In this document: positions 1 to 9,407 of the stretch, piece by piece | Layout of the letters: every line of letters starts with the position of its first letter | Numbering within the stretch: position 1 is the stretch's first letter | Assembly: GCF_010820665.1 (NCBI RefSeq) | Contig: NZ_JAAIKC010000014.1 | Coordinates: forward strand, 1 to 64,000 | Length of the DNA stretch: 64,000 nt | Direction of reading: 5' to 3' | DNA from: Paenibacillus sp. SYP-B3998 | Lineage (GTDB): Bacteria; Bacillota; Bacilli; Paenibacillales; NBRC-103111 | Notes under the pieces: generated by a model | Seen by the model: only the letters and a program-made list of their open reading frames with translations | Database searches by the model: none | Told to the model about the DNA's origin: nothing | Position numbers and translations under genes: made by a program

Positions 1-157
1 CAACATTTCTTAGCCGGAAACTGGAGATGATGTTGTCAAAACCGAATAATCCCAGATTTGAAACTGCCACGCCTCGTCTAAATGATAGACTTCTTCCAGT
101 AAAGTTAAAACCCGAGAAAAAAGTAACCCTAACATTTCGATTAAATATTAATCCCAT
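1..157 (-). CDS. beta/gamma-crystallin-like protein, 3' end outside window
   Basis: Fifty-two codons are visible from an ATG at 157, preceded by a strong AGGAGGGTGATAGGA ribosome binding site; the frame runs off the left edge open. The peptide has the look of a microbial beta/gamma-crystallin domain: a FSGFNFTGRSLSF strand-turn-strand, then VSNLGLFGFDNIISSFRL. DNIISS fits the (N/D)(N/D)xx(S/T)S calcium-binding signature of that fold. Family members bind Ca2+ and are structural or stress proteins, often secreted; no signal peptide is seen at this start, so location is open. The gene is transcribed away from the mobile-looking element at 295-563. The identification comes from motif reading only. 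Confidence 0.55.
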   Translation of the reverse strand, partial: MGLIFNRNVRVTFFSGFNFTGRSLSFRRGVAVSNLGLFGFDNIISSFRLRNV

Positions 158-294
158 TCCTATCACCCTCCTAATCACCAAGATAGTAATAGTGTATGAA
201 TTGGTTAATATATTGGCTTGGACTTATGCTATTAATCTGTCAAAATTCTCCCGGATATCTTATCCCGCCCAATCGCAACGCGGCTTTCAATCCA

Positions 295-563
295 TGTCGG
301 CAGTGCATTACAATATCACCTAAAATATCAATTTCTATACTTCAGAACTTTATTTGTCACTTCAAAACTTTATCGTCTACTTCAAAACTTATTTGTCACC
401 CATTACTACTTGTTGGATTACAAATATGTTTTGAAGTGCAAGAAACCAGCAAACTCAAGGGTTTGCTGGCTTTTTCTGAAAATAAAATCACAAATAAAGT
501 TCTGAAGTGGTTTAATAGCCAAATTGACTGTATTTACAAATTTGTTTTGAAGTACTTCTGACA
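295..563. mobile_element. MITE-like element 1 with Tn7/Tni-type end repeats
   Basis: Three copies of a 20-bp repeat close to ACTTCAAAACTTATTTGTCA lie head to tail on the left (340-399). Inverted copies (ACAAATAAGTTTTGAAGT type) follow at about 419-437, 490-508 and 536-553. The outer edges read TGTC (295) and GACA (560-563). Multiple short subterminal repeats with TGT...ACA ends are the mark of Tn7/Tn5053/Mu-type (DDE transposase with separate ATPase) elements. There is no transposase inside, so this is a stripped, non-autonomous element or a remnant. A related element lies at 16525-16929. No clear target duplication was found. Confidence 0.5.
445..475 (+). terminator. hairpin terminator inside element 1
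   Basis: CCAGCAAAC at 446-454 pairs with GTTTGCTGG at 461-469 and is followed by five T residues. It sits in the right part of the element and is repeated almost unchanged in element 2, so it belongs to the transposon rather than to a local gene. Confidence 0.6.
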
Positions 564-946
564 AATTAATCAAATCGCCTCCCTCTGAGTAATTCAGTAA
601 AGCAATTCGTGCCGTAAAACACATTTTGACAAGCAGAAAAGGGGTTCTGGCGTTAATCATGTTTAAATCATACGAAGACAATTTGAGTATTTGATCATTC
701 GTTCTGCACTGTGAAAAGCGGGTAATATTTCTGTTGTATTTTGAAAGCTTTTTCGGACAAGAAAAATGGTTGCTTTAATATTGCCCTTCTTCGTGCGATG
801 TAACCGTTTAGCGTACGTTAATTTTTCCACACAGCATTCCTCGTATAATTTGCGTCATAGCCAACTGAATATTAACCGTTTTCAACGTTTCCACGTTGCC
901 AGCTATGTCAGTAGAACGGTAGCCCAACGTATCTCGGCCGTCTTGA
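564..946. other. gene-free stretch with remnant of the upstream enzyme's tail
   Basis: No intact gene. The part next to 947 still encodes, out of frame, a piece of the neighbouring enzyme's former C-terminus (see 808-951). The rest (564-807) shows nothing recognisable. Confidence 0.4.
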
Positions 947-951
947 TCAAT
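808..951 (-). pseudogene. out-of-frame OmpL47-like tail of the 947-5590 enzyme
   Basis: One frame off from the end of the large enzyme, the minus strand encodes IDQDGRDTLGYRSTD followed by IAGNVETLKTVNIQ. This is the usual end of an OmpL47-type Ig-like repeat (D-G-x-x-T-x-x-YRSTDxAGNVE). The enzyme's own last in-frame residues, PGKPTLSNN to EGNYEVTM, are the start of another exoenzyme domain type. The simplest reading is a deletion plus a one-base shift that joined two domains and cut the original C-terminus. Confidence 0.5.
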
Positions 952-3900
952 GCATCGTAACCTCATAATTGCCTTCATGTAAGCCTGTCGCAACACCACG
1001 ATTATTCGAAAGTGTCGGTTTACCTGGCACCCCGTTCGCAAGCAATGCCGGACTGACGGAATGCCGTTCGAATTTGACTGCATCAGCCCTCGTATAGATC
1101 ATATCGGCAGGGAGGGTTGGCGGATCTACCGTTGTCTGAGTCTCTCTGGTTAAACGAACATACTCACTGCCGTCTCCTGTAAAGTCGAACGTTCCCAGAT
1201 TAACCCAACCCGACGAGCCGACTGTCGCGTCGATATACGTGGTCTCGGTAACCGACTGATGCTTCACTTCCACTTTGACATGATTATCGTTTGCCGTTGT
1301 GTGGACGAGTTTGTAGATCGAGACCGTATATCTTCCCTCAGGAAACTGAGCCTTCCACGTCGCCGATGATCCTTGAACTGTAGAGTAGCGGGACTTAACA
1401 CCAATTTTGTAGCCGGCTAAATTGCTTTGGCTCCAAGACCCTTCCGTAGTGTATAACCCGGTCGTATTCGTGCTGTCGACAATAACCGTCAGGTCCTTAA
1501 TCGTTATAGCCAAAGGCGGTGTTGTTAAGGTCACTCCGTCCATCGTTACAGTGGCCCACACCGTGATATGGTCTGTGGCTCCATCAAGGCTTTGAAGGGT
1601 CAACAAACCGCTGCTGTCCACTACAGCCAGATCGGTTCTATCAACAAAATACTGCACATTGGCATGTGCCAGATCACCGATCAGACCGTTATCCAAATAA
1701 CCGGTTACACTCAATTGAGCAGCTCGAGTCATCTGCAGCTCATCCTGATTCGACAGGATGGCCACCGACTCCAGCAGCGGCATCCGATTCGGATCCACCC
1801 ACATCATCGCATCGGCAACTACCCGCGACTTATTGGCCTTGTTGGTTAATTCAACATATCCACTATCGCCTGCTGCAAAAGGATAAGCTCCCAGGAACAC
1901 CCACGTCCCATTGGCCGTTGTCTCATCAACGGTAACCGTCTGTGAACCCCCGCTGTAATAAACGGTAAAGGCGGCATTGGTTGCCCAATTTTCACTCGTG
2001 GCGGTTATTTGCGGAAGCTTGTAATACACGCTATAAGTAACACTTTCCGGCAGCTCGGGCCGCCAGACAATCTTGCTAGTCGCTGTACCTGAAATTGATT
2101 TGGCATACACATAGTTATCGTAGTAATAGTCATTAGCCGTTGTATCCCGTATCCAGACGCCTTCTGTCTCCGCCTCCGTATTATCCACAATGATGGAGGA
2201 CCCCTCCTGCCAATCCGGTTGGACCGGCGTAACCGTTACCTGATCAGGCAGATATAGCGTTCGCTTGCGGGTCTGTTTCCCGTTCGATTCCACATAATAA
2301 GTGAAGGTTTGGGATAAATCGTTTACCCGTATCGACCATTCCATCGGATAGATCGTATCTGGAACGGTTGTGTACGTGGCCCCGCCGTCCAATGAGTAAT
2401 GGATCGTCGCTGGTTTCGTTGTTTTGGCCTCTACGTAAGCATCGTAGGACGTTTCGTCGGGCTTGACGATTAGCATGCCTTTAACAGCATCTATTGGACT
2501 GTGAACATCGAAAAAATAGCTTGCATCCGATGTATCAGCCGTTCTAACCTGATGCAGTGGTACATCAATGTTAAGTCCTTCCACAATGATTGCTGTCATT
2601 CCCTTGCTTGAAACCGTGGCCTGAATGATTCCGCCACTCATGACCGCTTGCTCTGGTGTGCCATTATCGCGAATGATGGTTACGGTATAATCTTGTGCTG
2701 GGTCGAACCCAATAAGTTGTGCATTCAATTCGATTGGAGTCTGTACTTCAGCAGTCGATTCGTTGCTTAATCCAATGTAGAACTTATTTCCACTTTCCCC
2801 CGTTATCCAGTTCAATTGAGGATTGTTGGTCTGGATAACCCCTTTGGGCATCCAGAGCCAAACGTTCGAATTACCGTAGAATTGACCTGGTTTATTCCCA
2901 TAGAGGTGATATTTGAACCATAGAAAATTAGTTTCGAAAACAGAAGGGAATGTAATGTTCCCATTCGATTTCAGCGATTGTTCGCTGATCAGATAATCCA
3001 TCGTTTGCCCGAGCTGCGCTGGCATGTGGTGATAATAGATGGATGTGGCCCCGCTGGGACCTTCCAAAGCAAAATCCGGTTCCAGCTGACTAACGGCGAA
3101 GCCCTTATAGTAATAACCTGGATAGCTGGAATAGCGTCCAATGACCGCATTATGAGCGATATCCTGCAGCAGTTTATCGCCTGTGTAGAGCGACAATCTC
3201 AGCATGAATGGAGCCTCCTGCGCATTCATCCGATAATAGTTGGTTGTACTTCCCGCTTCAAATGTCAACCCGTTGGGTGAAACAAGCCAACTGTCCGCTT
3301 GTACGCCCCCGGCTACATCTTCTGGGAGCTTGCTCCTAGGATAATTGTATTTACCGCTTGCCGGCCAATGGAATGACTCCGCGTAATTATACGTCTCCGG
3401 CTGCGGAATCGTAACGGTGCCTCCGGGAACCGGACGAGCAACGAACATGGTAGCGTACTGTTTGGCTTCCTTGTACGCGGCATTCAAGTATTTGGGATCC
3501 CTCGTTTCCTCGTAAAGCTCCAAGATTTCCATCCACAGCTTGCTATAATAATAAATAAACTCATTTTTACTCACATTCACGGATTCAGGAGTATCGATAT
3601 TCTGAGTGATATAGCTGTCGGCTGCATCCTTGGCAGCCTGTAAATACTGCGCATCCCCCGTCATACGATACATCATCAGGGGCTGAATGACAGGTCCGCG
3701 ATCTTTCTGATCCGGATTGCGCACAAGGTACTCTTGCTGCCCCAGCGCTCGAATTCCAGGCGATGTGCCCATCATCTGATTGACAGCGGCTACGCTTGAA
3801 ACATCGAATGGCAAGGTTGCCATTTTCCATAACGACGGCACGCCATATACGGGCTTCTGTGTCGGTGACCAACCGATACCATTTCGCGATACACCGTACT

Positions 3901-5590
3901 GGATGGACGGCAGCGCTCTCGTATCGTAAAGCTGGTCGTCTCCGGTCAAATAGTAAGCTCCCAGAAGAACCGCATTTGATGTTGTTCGAACGCTATCCTC
4001 GTTCTCGATGTCAATGAAGCCCTTGGCTCGGTTCCACCACCCGCTGGGCGACGGAACATAATTAACAGAGTCGTCACCCTGAGGCTCAATCTTGAGCAGA
4101 TCGATCATATTGAACATCGCATCCGTAAGCGACTGTTCAGCGACATTTTCCCGGTAAGCCGAATAACCATATTCACTGCGGAGAATATCCCCGTAGGCCT
4201 TATATAGACTGCTGCTTTGAGCGATTAGCCCCATATGAAATTGATACGTGCTTTCCGCAGTCATTTCCGAATAAGTTCCTAGTTGAGGAGCATACAGGAT
4301 CGGCTGCACGCTGCCTTCGTTGTTGACAAGACTCATGCCCAGCCGTTGTTTGGTAACGCCTCCCGTCGGTTCAAATTCGACCGGAAGCTCTTCCGATGGT
4401 ACAAATACGCCATACGTCAAAGCGTTCCCCGCGCCGTCATTCTTTTCAACCAGACTCATCGGAGCGCTCAGCTCTCTTAAGCTTGTTGATTCCACCGAAC
4501 CTACCATTTTGGCATGCGATCTGAAACCATTTAACACTTCATTGATGCCAGAGATTTGCTCTGTGGTGAAAGACTGATAGCCGATCACATAATTGCCATC
4601 CCGGCGAGGTGTAAAGGCGAAGGAAACATCTGGTTTGTCCCCAGACAGGGACCAGTTCACTTGTAAATCGTAATCGCTTCCATGCGAAGAATCGGTTAAT
4701 ACCGCCGTGTGGCTATCAGGGAAATTGATCCCGTCGAATGTAATCCAGCGTTTGTTCATCGTATCATAGTAATTGGTACGACTTCCTGCGTTCCCGTCCA
4801 ACAAGACCCATTGTTCTTCAAGTCTTTCCGCCACATTATTGATTGCTACCCAGTTCCCCGTATCCGTGTCCTTGTAGAACAGATCACGAACGATGGATTT
4901 GCCTCCATCCCAAGCAGCTTCATAGAAGGTCGCCTTATAGCTTCCGTTCTCGATGCTGCCTTTTTCCGTATAACTGAGATTCGCCAATGTGCGGCTACGC
5001 AGCGGAGGCAACGGTGGAGCCTGCTGACGAATATTCCCTTCGAACTTGACGCTATCTGCCCGCGTAATGATGGTGCCCGTCGTAGGTTGCGTTCGAGTCA
5101 GTCTGACAAATTCGGTATCATTACCACTGAAATAATACTCCCCCAAATCAACCCATCCAACAGATGGTCCCGACGAGGGCCTGAGATCCATAAACATGAC
5201 ATCCGTAATCCCATTATGCACAATTTCGATTTTTACATTACTATCTGCTTTATCCGCCCAATTAAGCTTGTTGAACGATATTCTCGCTGTTCCTGCTTCC
5301 AATCGCGGATTCCATGTGATGCTTCTTCCCACCGCATCTGTATAGTTGGAACTGGAATTATTATACCCCTTCACTCCTGTACTAGTGCTCCAATAAGGAG
5401 CCGAGTATCCGTTATTCTTGTTATCCACATCAGTGGTGACGACACCATCAATCGTGAGGCTCCCGTCATCGATGATAATGGTCTTGAACGGTACAGTCTC
5501 CGCACTAGCCGTCCTTATTCCGAATAGGCTTAATGGAACTATTATCGTCATGATGAAAACGATTAAGAAAAACAGCTTCATCTTTATCAT
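947..5590 (-). CDS. secreted multidomain polysaccharide-active enzyme with three golvesin-type CBDs
   Basis: 1547 residues from the ATG at 5590, chosen because AAGGAAG lies 8 bases upstream and the protein then begins with a signal peptide (MIKMKLFFLIVF... cleaved near RTASA). Domains in order: golvesin/xanthan-lyase-type binding domain (about 30-190, ending RADSVKFEG); a large domain (about 205-1000) with many W/Y-rich helices, probably an (alpha/alpha)-barrel hydrolase or lyase that I cannot assign to a family; a second golvesin-type domain (about 1170-1300, ending VADAMMWV); a bacterial Ig-like segment; a third golvesin-type domain (about 1380-1510, ending ADAVKFER). The C-terminus is probably truncated by a frameshift (see 808-951). 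It has its own promoter with a GAAATT triple repeat and a cre box. The probable role is outside-the-cell attack on a complex polysaccharide whose fragments the 12859-16345 importer takes up. Confidence 0.7.
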   Translation of the reverse strand: MIKMKLFFLIVFIMTIIVPLSLFGIRTASAETVPFKTIIIDDGSLTIDGVVTTDVDNKNNGYSAPYWSTSTGVKGYNNSSSNYTDAVGRSITWNPRLEAGTARISFNKLNWADKADSNVKIEIVHNGITDVMFMDLRPSSGPSVGWVDLGEYYFSGNDTEFVRLTRTQPTTGTIITRADSVKFEGNIRQQAPPLPPLRSRTLANLSYTEKGSIENGSYKATFYEAAWDGGKSIVRDLFYKDTDTGNWVAINNVAERLEEQWVLLDGNAGSRTNYYDTMNKRWITFDGINFPDSHTAVLTDSSHGSDYDLQVNWSLSGDKPDVSFAFTPRRDGNYVIGYQSFTTEQISGINEVLNGFRSHAKMVGSVESTSLRELSAPMSLVEKNDGAGNALTYGVFVPSEELPVEFEPTGGVTKQRLGMSLVNNEGSVQPILYAPQLGTYSEMTAESTYQFHMGLIAQSSSLYKAYGDILRSEYGYSAYRENVAEQSLTDAMFNMIDLLKIEPQGDDSVNYVPSPSGWWNRAKGFIDIENEDSVRTTSNAVLLGAYYLTGDDQLYDTRALPSIQYGVSRNGIGWSPTQKPVYGVPSLWKMATLPFDVSSVAAVNQMMGTSPGIRALGQQEYLVRNPDQKDRGPVIQPLMMYRMTGDAQYLQAAKDAADSYITQNIDTPESVNVSKNEFIYYYSKLWMEILELYEETRDPKYLNAAYKEAKQYATMFVARPVPGGTVTIPQPETYNYAESFHWPASGKYNYPRSKLPEDVAGGVQADSWLVSPNGLTFEAGSTTNYYRMNAQEAPFMLRLSLYTGDKLLQDIAHNAVIGRYSSYPGYYYKGFAVSQLEPDFALEGPSGATSIYYHHMPAQLGQTMDYLISEQSLKSNGNITFPSVFETNFLWFKYHLYGNKPGQFYGNSNVWLWMPKGVIQTNNPQLNWITGESGNKFYIGLSNESTAEVQTPIELNAQLIGFDPAQDYTVTIIRDNGTPEQAVMSGGIIQATVSSKGMTAIIVEGLNIDVPLHQVRTADTSDASYFFDVHSPIDAVKGMLIVKPDETSYDAYVEAKTTKPATIHYSLDGGATYTTVPDTIYPMEWSIRVNDLSQTFTYYVESNGKQTRKRTLYLPDQVTVTPVQPDWQEGSSIIVDNTEAETEGVWIRDTTANDYYYDNYVYAKSISGTATSKIVWRPELPESVTYSVYYKLPQITATSENWATNAAFTVYYSGGSQTVTVDETTANGTWVFLGAYPFAAGDSGYVELTNKANKSRVVADAMMWVDPNRMPLLESVAILSNQDELQMTRAAQLSVTGYLDNGLIGDLAHANVQYFVDRTDLAVVDSSGLLTLQSLDGATDHITVWATVTMDGVTLTTPPLAITIKDLTVIVDSTNTTGLYTTEGSWSQSNLAGYKIGVKSRYSTVQGSSATWKAQFPEGRYTVSIYKLVHTTANDNHVKVEVKHQSVTETTYIDATVGSSGWVNLGTFDFTGDGSEYVRLTRETQTTVDPPTLPADMIYTRADAVKFERHSVSPALLANGVPGKPTLSNNRGVATGLHEGNYEVTMH

Positions 5591-5614
5591 ACAGCTCACT
5601 TCCTTCCCTTGAAT

Positions 5615-5628
5615 TGGTAGCGCTTTCA
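5615..5628 (-). promoter_or_regulatory. cre box (CcpA site) upstream of the secreted enzyme
   Basis: TGAAAGCGCTACCA on the minus strand fits the catabolite-responsive consensus TGnAAnCGnWWnCA at every defined base. It lies between the -10 box (5713-5718) and the ribosome binding site, about 25 bp before the start codon, a position expected to block transcription when preferred sugars are present. Confidence 0.65.
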
Positions 5629-5712
5629 AATATTCGCAACCTCCTTTATTCACATGATCGCAAAGAAGCAATTATCCGCATCCTACTGGTTAATCTCCCC
5701 TTTGTCTTTGAT

Positions 5713-5777
5713 ATCATAGCATGTCGCTTAACCGTGAAATTTCTTTAATTTCTTTAATTTCTTATAAGATTTTAAGT
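5713..5777 (-). promoter_or_regulatory. activator-type promoter with three GAAATT repeats
   Basis: On the minus strand: CTTATAAGAAATT, then GAAATT copies at 5756-5761, 5747-5752 and 5738-5743 (exact 9-bp period), then an extended -10 TGCTATGAT (TATGAT at 5713-5718) with no good -35. The same block, same order and nearly the same spacing, stands before the importer operon (16375-16438). A direct repeat abutting the -35 position with a poor -35 box is the layout of class II activation by AraC-type regulators; the YesN-type protein encoded at 9408-11033 is the obvious candidate. Confidence 0.6.
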
Positions 5778-5781
5778 AAAA

Positions 5782-5834
5782 AATAAACCTGCAACGTATT
5801 CGTCTGCTCAACAGCAGTCAGATACGTTGCAAGT
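5782..5834 (-). terminator. terminator after the esterase gene
   Basis: GCAACGTAT (5791-5799) pairs with ATACGTTGC (5822-5830), with an inner CTGCT/AGCAG stem, and a T-rich tract follows on the minus strand. It separates the FAD/SGNH genes from the separately promoted enzyme gene. Confidence 0.65.
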
Positions 5835-5862
5835 TTTACATTAGGAATAAAACGACTTTAAA

Positions 5863-7074
5863 CTACACTAATGGCGGCTGTACTAACAACAACTTGCCAA
5901 GCTGGATCACTGTTTGATCGTACCAATCCGGATGCTGCCGAACATGCTCAATGCTTCGTTCATTACCGCATACCTCAAACACGGCCGCTTTGTCTGTCTT
6001 CTCGGTATCGACTTCGAAGCGAACCGTATGCTTCCCATTCGGGAGCTCCGGCAAGAAAACATACTGATTCCGATTATGATCGTTATGCGGTGTGAATCGA
6101 TCCACAAGGAAGGGATCCCCGCCGTCCACCGTCACCTTCAATCTGCCGGAATCTGGCCCCCCGATATCGAACAGTCCAATGTGTGTGCCTTCGAACTGCA
6201 CCGTGATAGCCTCCCCCGGATCGACCGCTCGCCATAGGCCGGAGAACAACCAATCATACTCTCGGGCCAAAGCTGAATCATCGGGAGTCACGTAGGACCA
6301 TCCAGCCGATAAATGGGCATGACCATCCAGCGGCAGCATAGTCGCGTACTCCCAAGGATTGGCCGGGACCAAATGGGCCTGAGGCAAGTTATGTTCGACT
6401 CTTCCCAAGTGACCTTGAAGTTCGCTCATTTTCTCAAACGACCGAGTGATCGTATCTGTGTAAATCTGGTGTCCTTCGGGAATTGTCGGATGGATCGAAT
6501 CATGCGTAAAAACAATGGCTCCGGGAATGGACTTGTCTGCCCCTGAGGTAAAAATGAGCTTTCCCTCCGACACCAAATGACTGACCGCTACGCCCAGATG
6601 AATCGAAGGAATACCGTAATAATCGGCCACTTCCTCTTGCATAAGAGCCCCCTTTTGGTATTCCCCGGACTGAAATAAGGCCACATCCCGCTCCTTCAGC
6701 GTATAAATGAACAGGATATCAGTAAACCGGCTCCGCTTACGTATTTGACGGACGATCCCTTCGATCCGCGCCTTGGACTCGGGCACTCCGCCATCGTTGC
6801 CGACAAATTCAACAAACACTAGATCAGGCTGATGACGCAGCACATCTCTCTCCAAACGGGCGCAGCCCAAATCCGACCCTGTCCCAGAAATGCCTGCATT
6901 CACACAGCGGATATCCGCCTTGGGATATTGCCCACGAAGCCAATCCGCCGTCATGACTCTATATCCTTCAGAACGCGTATTACTGCCGCCAAAATAGACG
7001 ATTGTCACGGTTTCCCTATTTTCCAACTTCTGAATTACATTAGGTAGCCCTCTTCGAGGGAATAATTCCTTCAT
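5863..7074 (-). CDS. SGNH/GDSL-family hydrolase (probable carbohydrate esterase)
   Basis: 403 residues from the ATG at 7074 (AGGTG 8 bases before it; an earlier in-frame GTG at 7095 lacks a ribosome site and overlaps the previous gene). N-terminal half: SGNH hydrolase with the block I serine motif as GGSNT, block III FVGNDGG, and block V DSIHPT holding the catalytic Asp-His pair. C-terminal half (about 200-380): a beta-rich accessory domain with repeated GxH-type turns, as in two-domain esterases. No signal peptide is seen, so it probably acts in the cytoplasm, removing acyl groups from imported oligosaccharides. The start is 7 bp after the FAD oxidoreductase stop: same operon. Ester specificity cannot be read. 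Confidence 0.75.
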   Translation of the reverse strand: MKELFPRRGLPNVIQKLENRETVTIVYFGGSNTRSEGYRVMTADWLRGQYPKADIRCVNAGISGTGSDLGCARLERDVLRHQPDLVFVEFVGNDGGVPESKARIEGIVRQIRKRSRFTDILFIYTLKERDVALFQSGEYQKGALMQEEVADYYGIPSIHLGVAVSHLVSEGKLIFTSGADKSIPGAIVFTHDSIHPTIPEGHQIYTDTITRSFEKMSELQGHLGRVEHNLPQAHLVPANPWEYATMLPLDGHAHLSAGWSYVTPDDSALAREYDWLFSGLWRAVDPGEAITVQFEGTHIGLFDIGGPDSGRLKVTVDGGDPFLVDRFTPHNDHNRNQYVFLPELPNGKHTVRFEVDTEKTDKAAVFEVCGNERSIEHVRQHPDWYDQTVIQLGKLLLVQPPLV

Positions 7075-7081
7075 CGCGACT

Positions 7082-9307
7082 TCACCTGACCTCACTTATC
7101 GTTGTAGGAGCAAACAATTTTACAGCAAACACTTCATGATAAGGCGAACCGTAAGTTGCGCAGAAATTAATCTGAATTCGGGTTACACCTTCCGCATCCA
7201 CCTTATGTTTATTCAACGTGAGATAATTGCCACGGATTACGATTTCCCTCTCCGTTCCGTCTTCTAAGGTCAAGATCACATCATAATCTTGGATAAGGGA
7301 CTCGATCGGATCGTCGAAATGCTCCAAATCCAACTGCGAATTGAAAACAAGATGGATTTCGTCCAGATTTTTGGGGCTTGCAAAAGAGAATTCCAACCAT
7401 TCCTGTCCTTCTGTACGTTCGGAAATCCAGCCGTTTGGCAGGCCATAGGGCCTGGAGTAGCCGTTGACGAGATTCTCGGGATTATACATATTCTGGGATG
7501 GCAGCAGGTCCTTAAAGCAAATGCTTTTATTGAATTTCTTCAGCCTGGATGGCACTTCCGGCCTATAATGGAAGCTGACCGCTCCTGTCATTTTCTCTTC
7601 ATTGCCGTAAACGGCAAGCTTTGCTGTACCTTCCAGTACGATGTAAATTTTGTCGTCCGCCGGCTTCTTGCAGCCCAAGTCCAGCGTAGTCCAGTCGTCA
7701 TGACCAGCTGCAATAGCCAAGCGGTAGTCTTTCAACTCGCTGTCTGGAATGTAATTTTCCTTCCGTTCCCCGCCAAACAGCTTCACATGCAGAGTTTCCG
7801 AATGCTCGGAAATATTTTTAATTTTAATCCGTACGCTTTCCGCCACGGATGTCTGAATCGGCAAGACCAAACATAACCCTTGCTCCAAAGGAATCGCTTC
7901 GGTTGGATGAGGATTGGCATAGCTGCGCTGAGACGAGGCACGAATATTTAATCCGTCAGCGAAGTAAGGATCCAATTCCTCTTGAAGCCCTACAATCGTT
8001 TGTCCGTCTCGAAGCAGCAGCGCCTGCAGCTCCCCCATATGAGCCTCGACTATGGCTGCGGGGTCTACCTCATATTTCAAACATAACGAAGCAGCCGTTC
8101 CAACCGCCTGCCCCATACAACCGCAGGTAGCCATTACTCTTGTAGAACCGAAAGCAACATGGGTAGCACTTATATTGCGACCAGCGAACATGAGATTAGG
8201 AATATTGCGGGAAAATAAACTACGGAACGGAATATTGTACAAGCCAGGCACGAAATTCCATGCTGTAGCCGGCCCCTCATCGTAGATGCCCTTAGCAGCA
8301 TGTAAATCCATATACCATCCCCCAACGGATACAGCATCTTCGAAATGCGGCTTTGCTGTAAGATCGTTCTGAGACAACATGTGATCCCCTATAAACCGCC
8401 TCGACTCCCGCTTTCCCGGAATCGGGCATACATAATCCAAGATGAGATTGTCCACATCATCAAATTCGCCGCTATTTTTGATATAATCCCAAATCCCGTA
8501 AACCAATTTCCGCAGCTCCAATGCGATGTCTTCATTGTTTGCGATAACATCCATATGTCCGCCGTATTCCAGCCACCACAATCCGCCGAGCCCGTTGATT
8601 TTTCTAGGGAAAGCCCGATGGTTCAAGCCTTTTCTGATACTATCGAAAAAGTCCAGCTTCGTAATATCATACGCAAAGCCAGGCCGCTTGTACGGAACGG
8701 AATATTCGACGTCACGGGCTTGAAACAGGATCGTGTCTCCCATGGTGTAATGATCCGCCACTTCGGGAGCCAAGTCTTCCTTGTATTCATGCCTCGCTTC
8801 TCTCCCCCATCGGAAGAGCGCACCTGCCTGATATCCGACAACCCCGTCTCCGGAGCAATCGATGTAGGTTCGGCTTTCAAAACGGAATTTCCTTTCGGAA
8901 GCCAATTGAAGTCCTTCCACCCATTTAATTCTTCCGTTCTCCATTCCCGTTTCATGCACGCAGGTATTCAAAAATAGAGAAATGTTAGGCTCATCATAGA
9001 CCATATCCAACAGGACCGTATCCGAGAGCGAGAGCATAAGCTTCTTGTTATATAGCGGATTATAGTGGAAAATCCTCAGTTTGAGTTCTTCCACCAACCC
9101 GCCCTCACGCGCATAATAGGATGGACTATTTCCAAGATAGGCCGACCCGTTGATATGAACCCTGACCTCGCTGCTGGCATTCCCCCCAAGAACCGGTCGA
9201 TCATTAATAAGTGAAACTTGCAGCCCTTGACGTGCGGCAGCAATGGCGGCGCATAGCCCAGCAATACCTCCGCCTACGACGGTTACATCCGCTTTAATAA
9301 GCTCCAT
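7082..9307 (-). CDS. FAD-dependent oxidoreductase
   Basis: 741 residues from the ATG at 9307, preceded by GGAGG at 8-bp spacing. The N-terminus is a Rossmann FAD site (VVGGGIAGLCAAIAAARQG), followed by a FAD_oxidored-type body with YIDCSGDG and a second nucleotide-facing segment (FAGRNISATHVAFGSTRV and GCMGQAVGTAA). Residues about 545-740 form a beta-rich, F5/8C-like extension, common in members found in Firmicute sugar loci. No signal peptide, so cytoplasmic. The reaction is unknown; context suggests oxidation of a sugar or sugar acid released from the polymer. Its nearest regulatory gene is the YesN-type regulator 100 bp upstream. Confidence 0.75.
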   Translation of the reverse strand: MELIKADVTVVGGGIAGLCAAIAAARQGLQVSLINDRPVLGGNASSEVRVHINGSAYLGNSPSYYAREGGLVEELKLRIFHYNPLYNKKLMLSLSDTVLLDMVYDEPNISLFLNTCVHETGMENGRIKWVEGLQLASERKFRFESRTYIDCSGDGVVGYQAGALFRWGREARHEYKEDLAPEVADHYTMGDTILFQARDVEYSVPYKRPGFAYDITKLDFFDSIRKGLNHRAFPRKINGLGGLWWLEYGGHMDVIANNEDIALELRKLVYGIWDYIKNSGEFDDVDNLILDYVCPIPGKRESRRFIGDHMLSQNDLTAKPHFEDAVSVGGWYMDLHAAKGIYDEGPATAWNFVPGLYNIPFRSLFSRNIPNLMFAGRNISATHVAFGSTRVMATCGCMGQAVGTAASLCLKYEVDPAAIVEAHMGELQALLLRDGQTIVGLQEELDPYFADGLNIRASSQRSYANPHPTEAIPLEQGLCLVLPIQTSVAESVRIKIKNISEHSETLHVKLFGGERKENYIPDSELKDYRLAIAAGHDDWTTLDLGCKKPADDKIYIVLEGTAKLAVYGNEEKMTGAVSFHYRPEVPSRLKKFNKSICFKDLLPSQNMYNPENLVNGYSRPYGLPNGWISERTEGQEWLEFSFASPKNLDEIHLVFNSQLDLEHFDDPIESLIQDYDVILTLEDGTEREIVIRGNYLTLNKHKVDAEGVTRIQINFCATYGSPYHEVFAVKLFAPTTISEVR

Positions 9308-9407
9308 TGTGATAACCTCCATGATTAGATACATCTATCATGGTAATTCTTTTGAACCCCGTTTTTTTACATGATTTCGCGAAAAATTCATACATTTTTT
9401 TGCAACC

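Noticed and set aside
196-561. 121-codon plus-strand frame across element 1
   Set aside because: Reads through end repeats and a terminator hairpin; sequence has no protein character.
295-563. CRISPR array
   Set aside because: Repeats are imperfect, lie in both orientations and have no regular spacers; no cas genes nearby.
4709-5527. 272-codon open frame on the plus strand
   Set aside because: Lies fully inside the large secreted enzyme on the other strand; composition (Arg/Ile/Cys-rich) and lack of ribosome site show it is a shadow.
8345-8977. 210-codon open frame on the plus strand
   Set aside because: Opposite strand of the FAD oxidoreductase; no ribosome site or domain.
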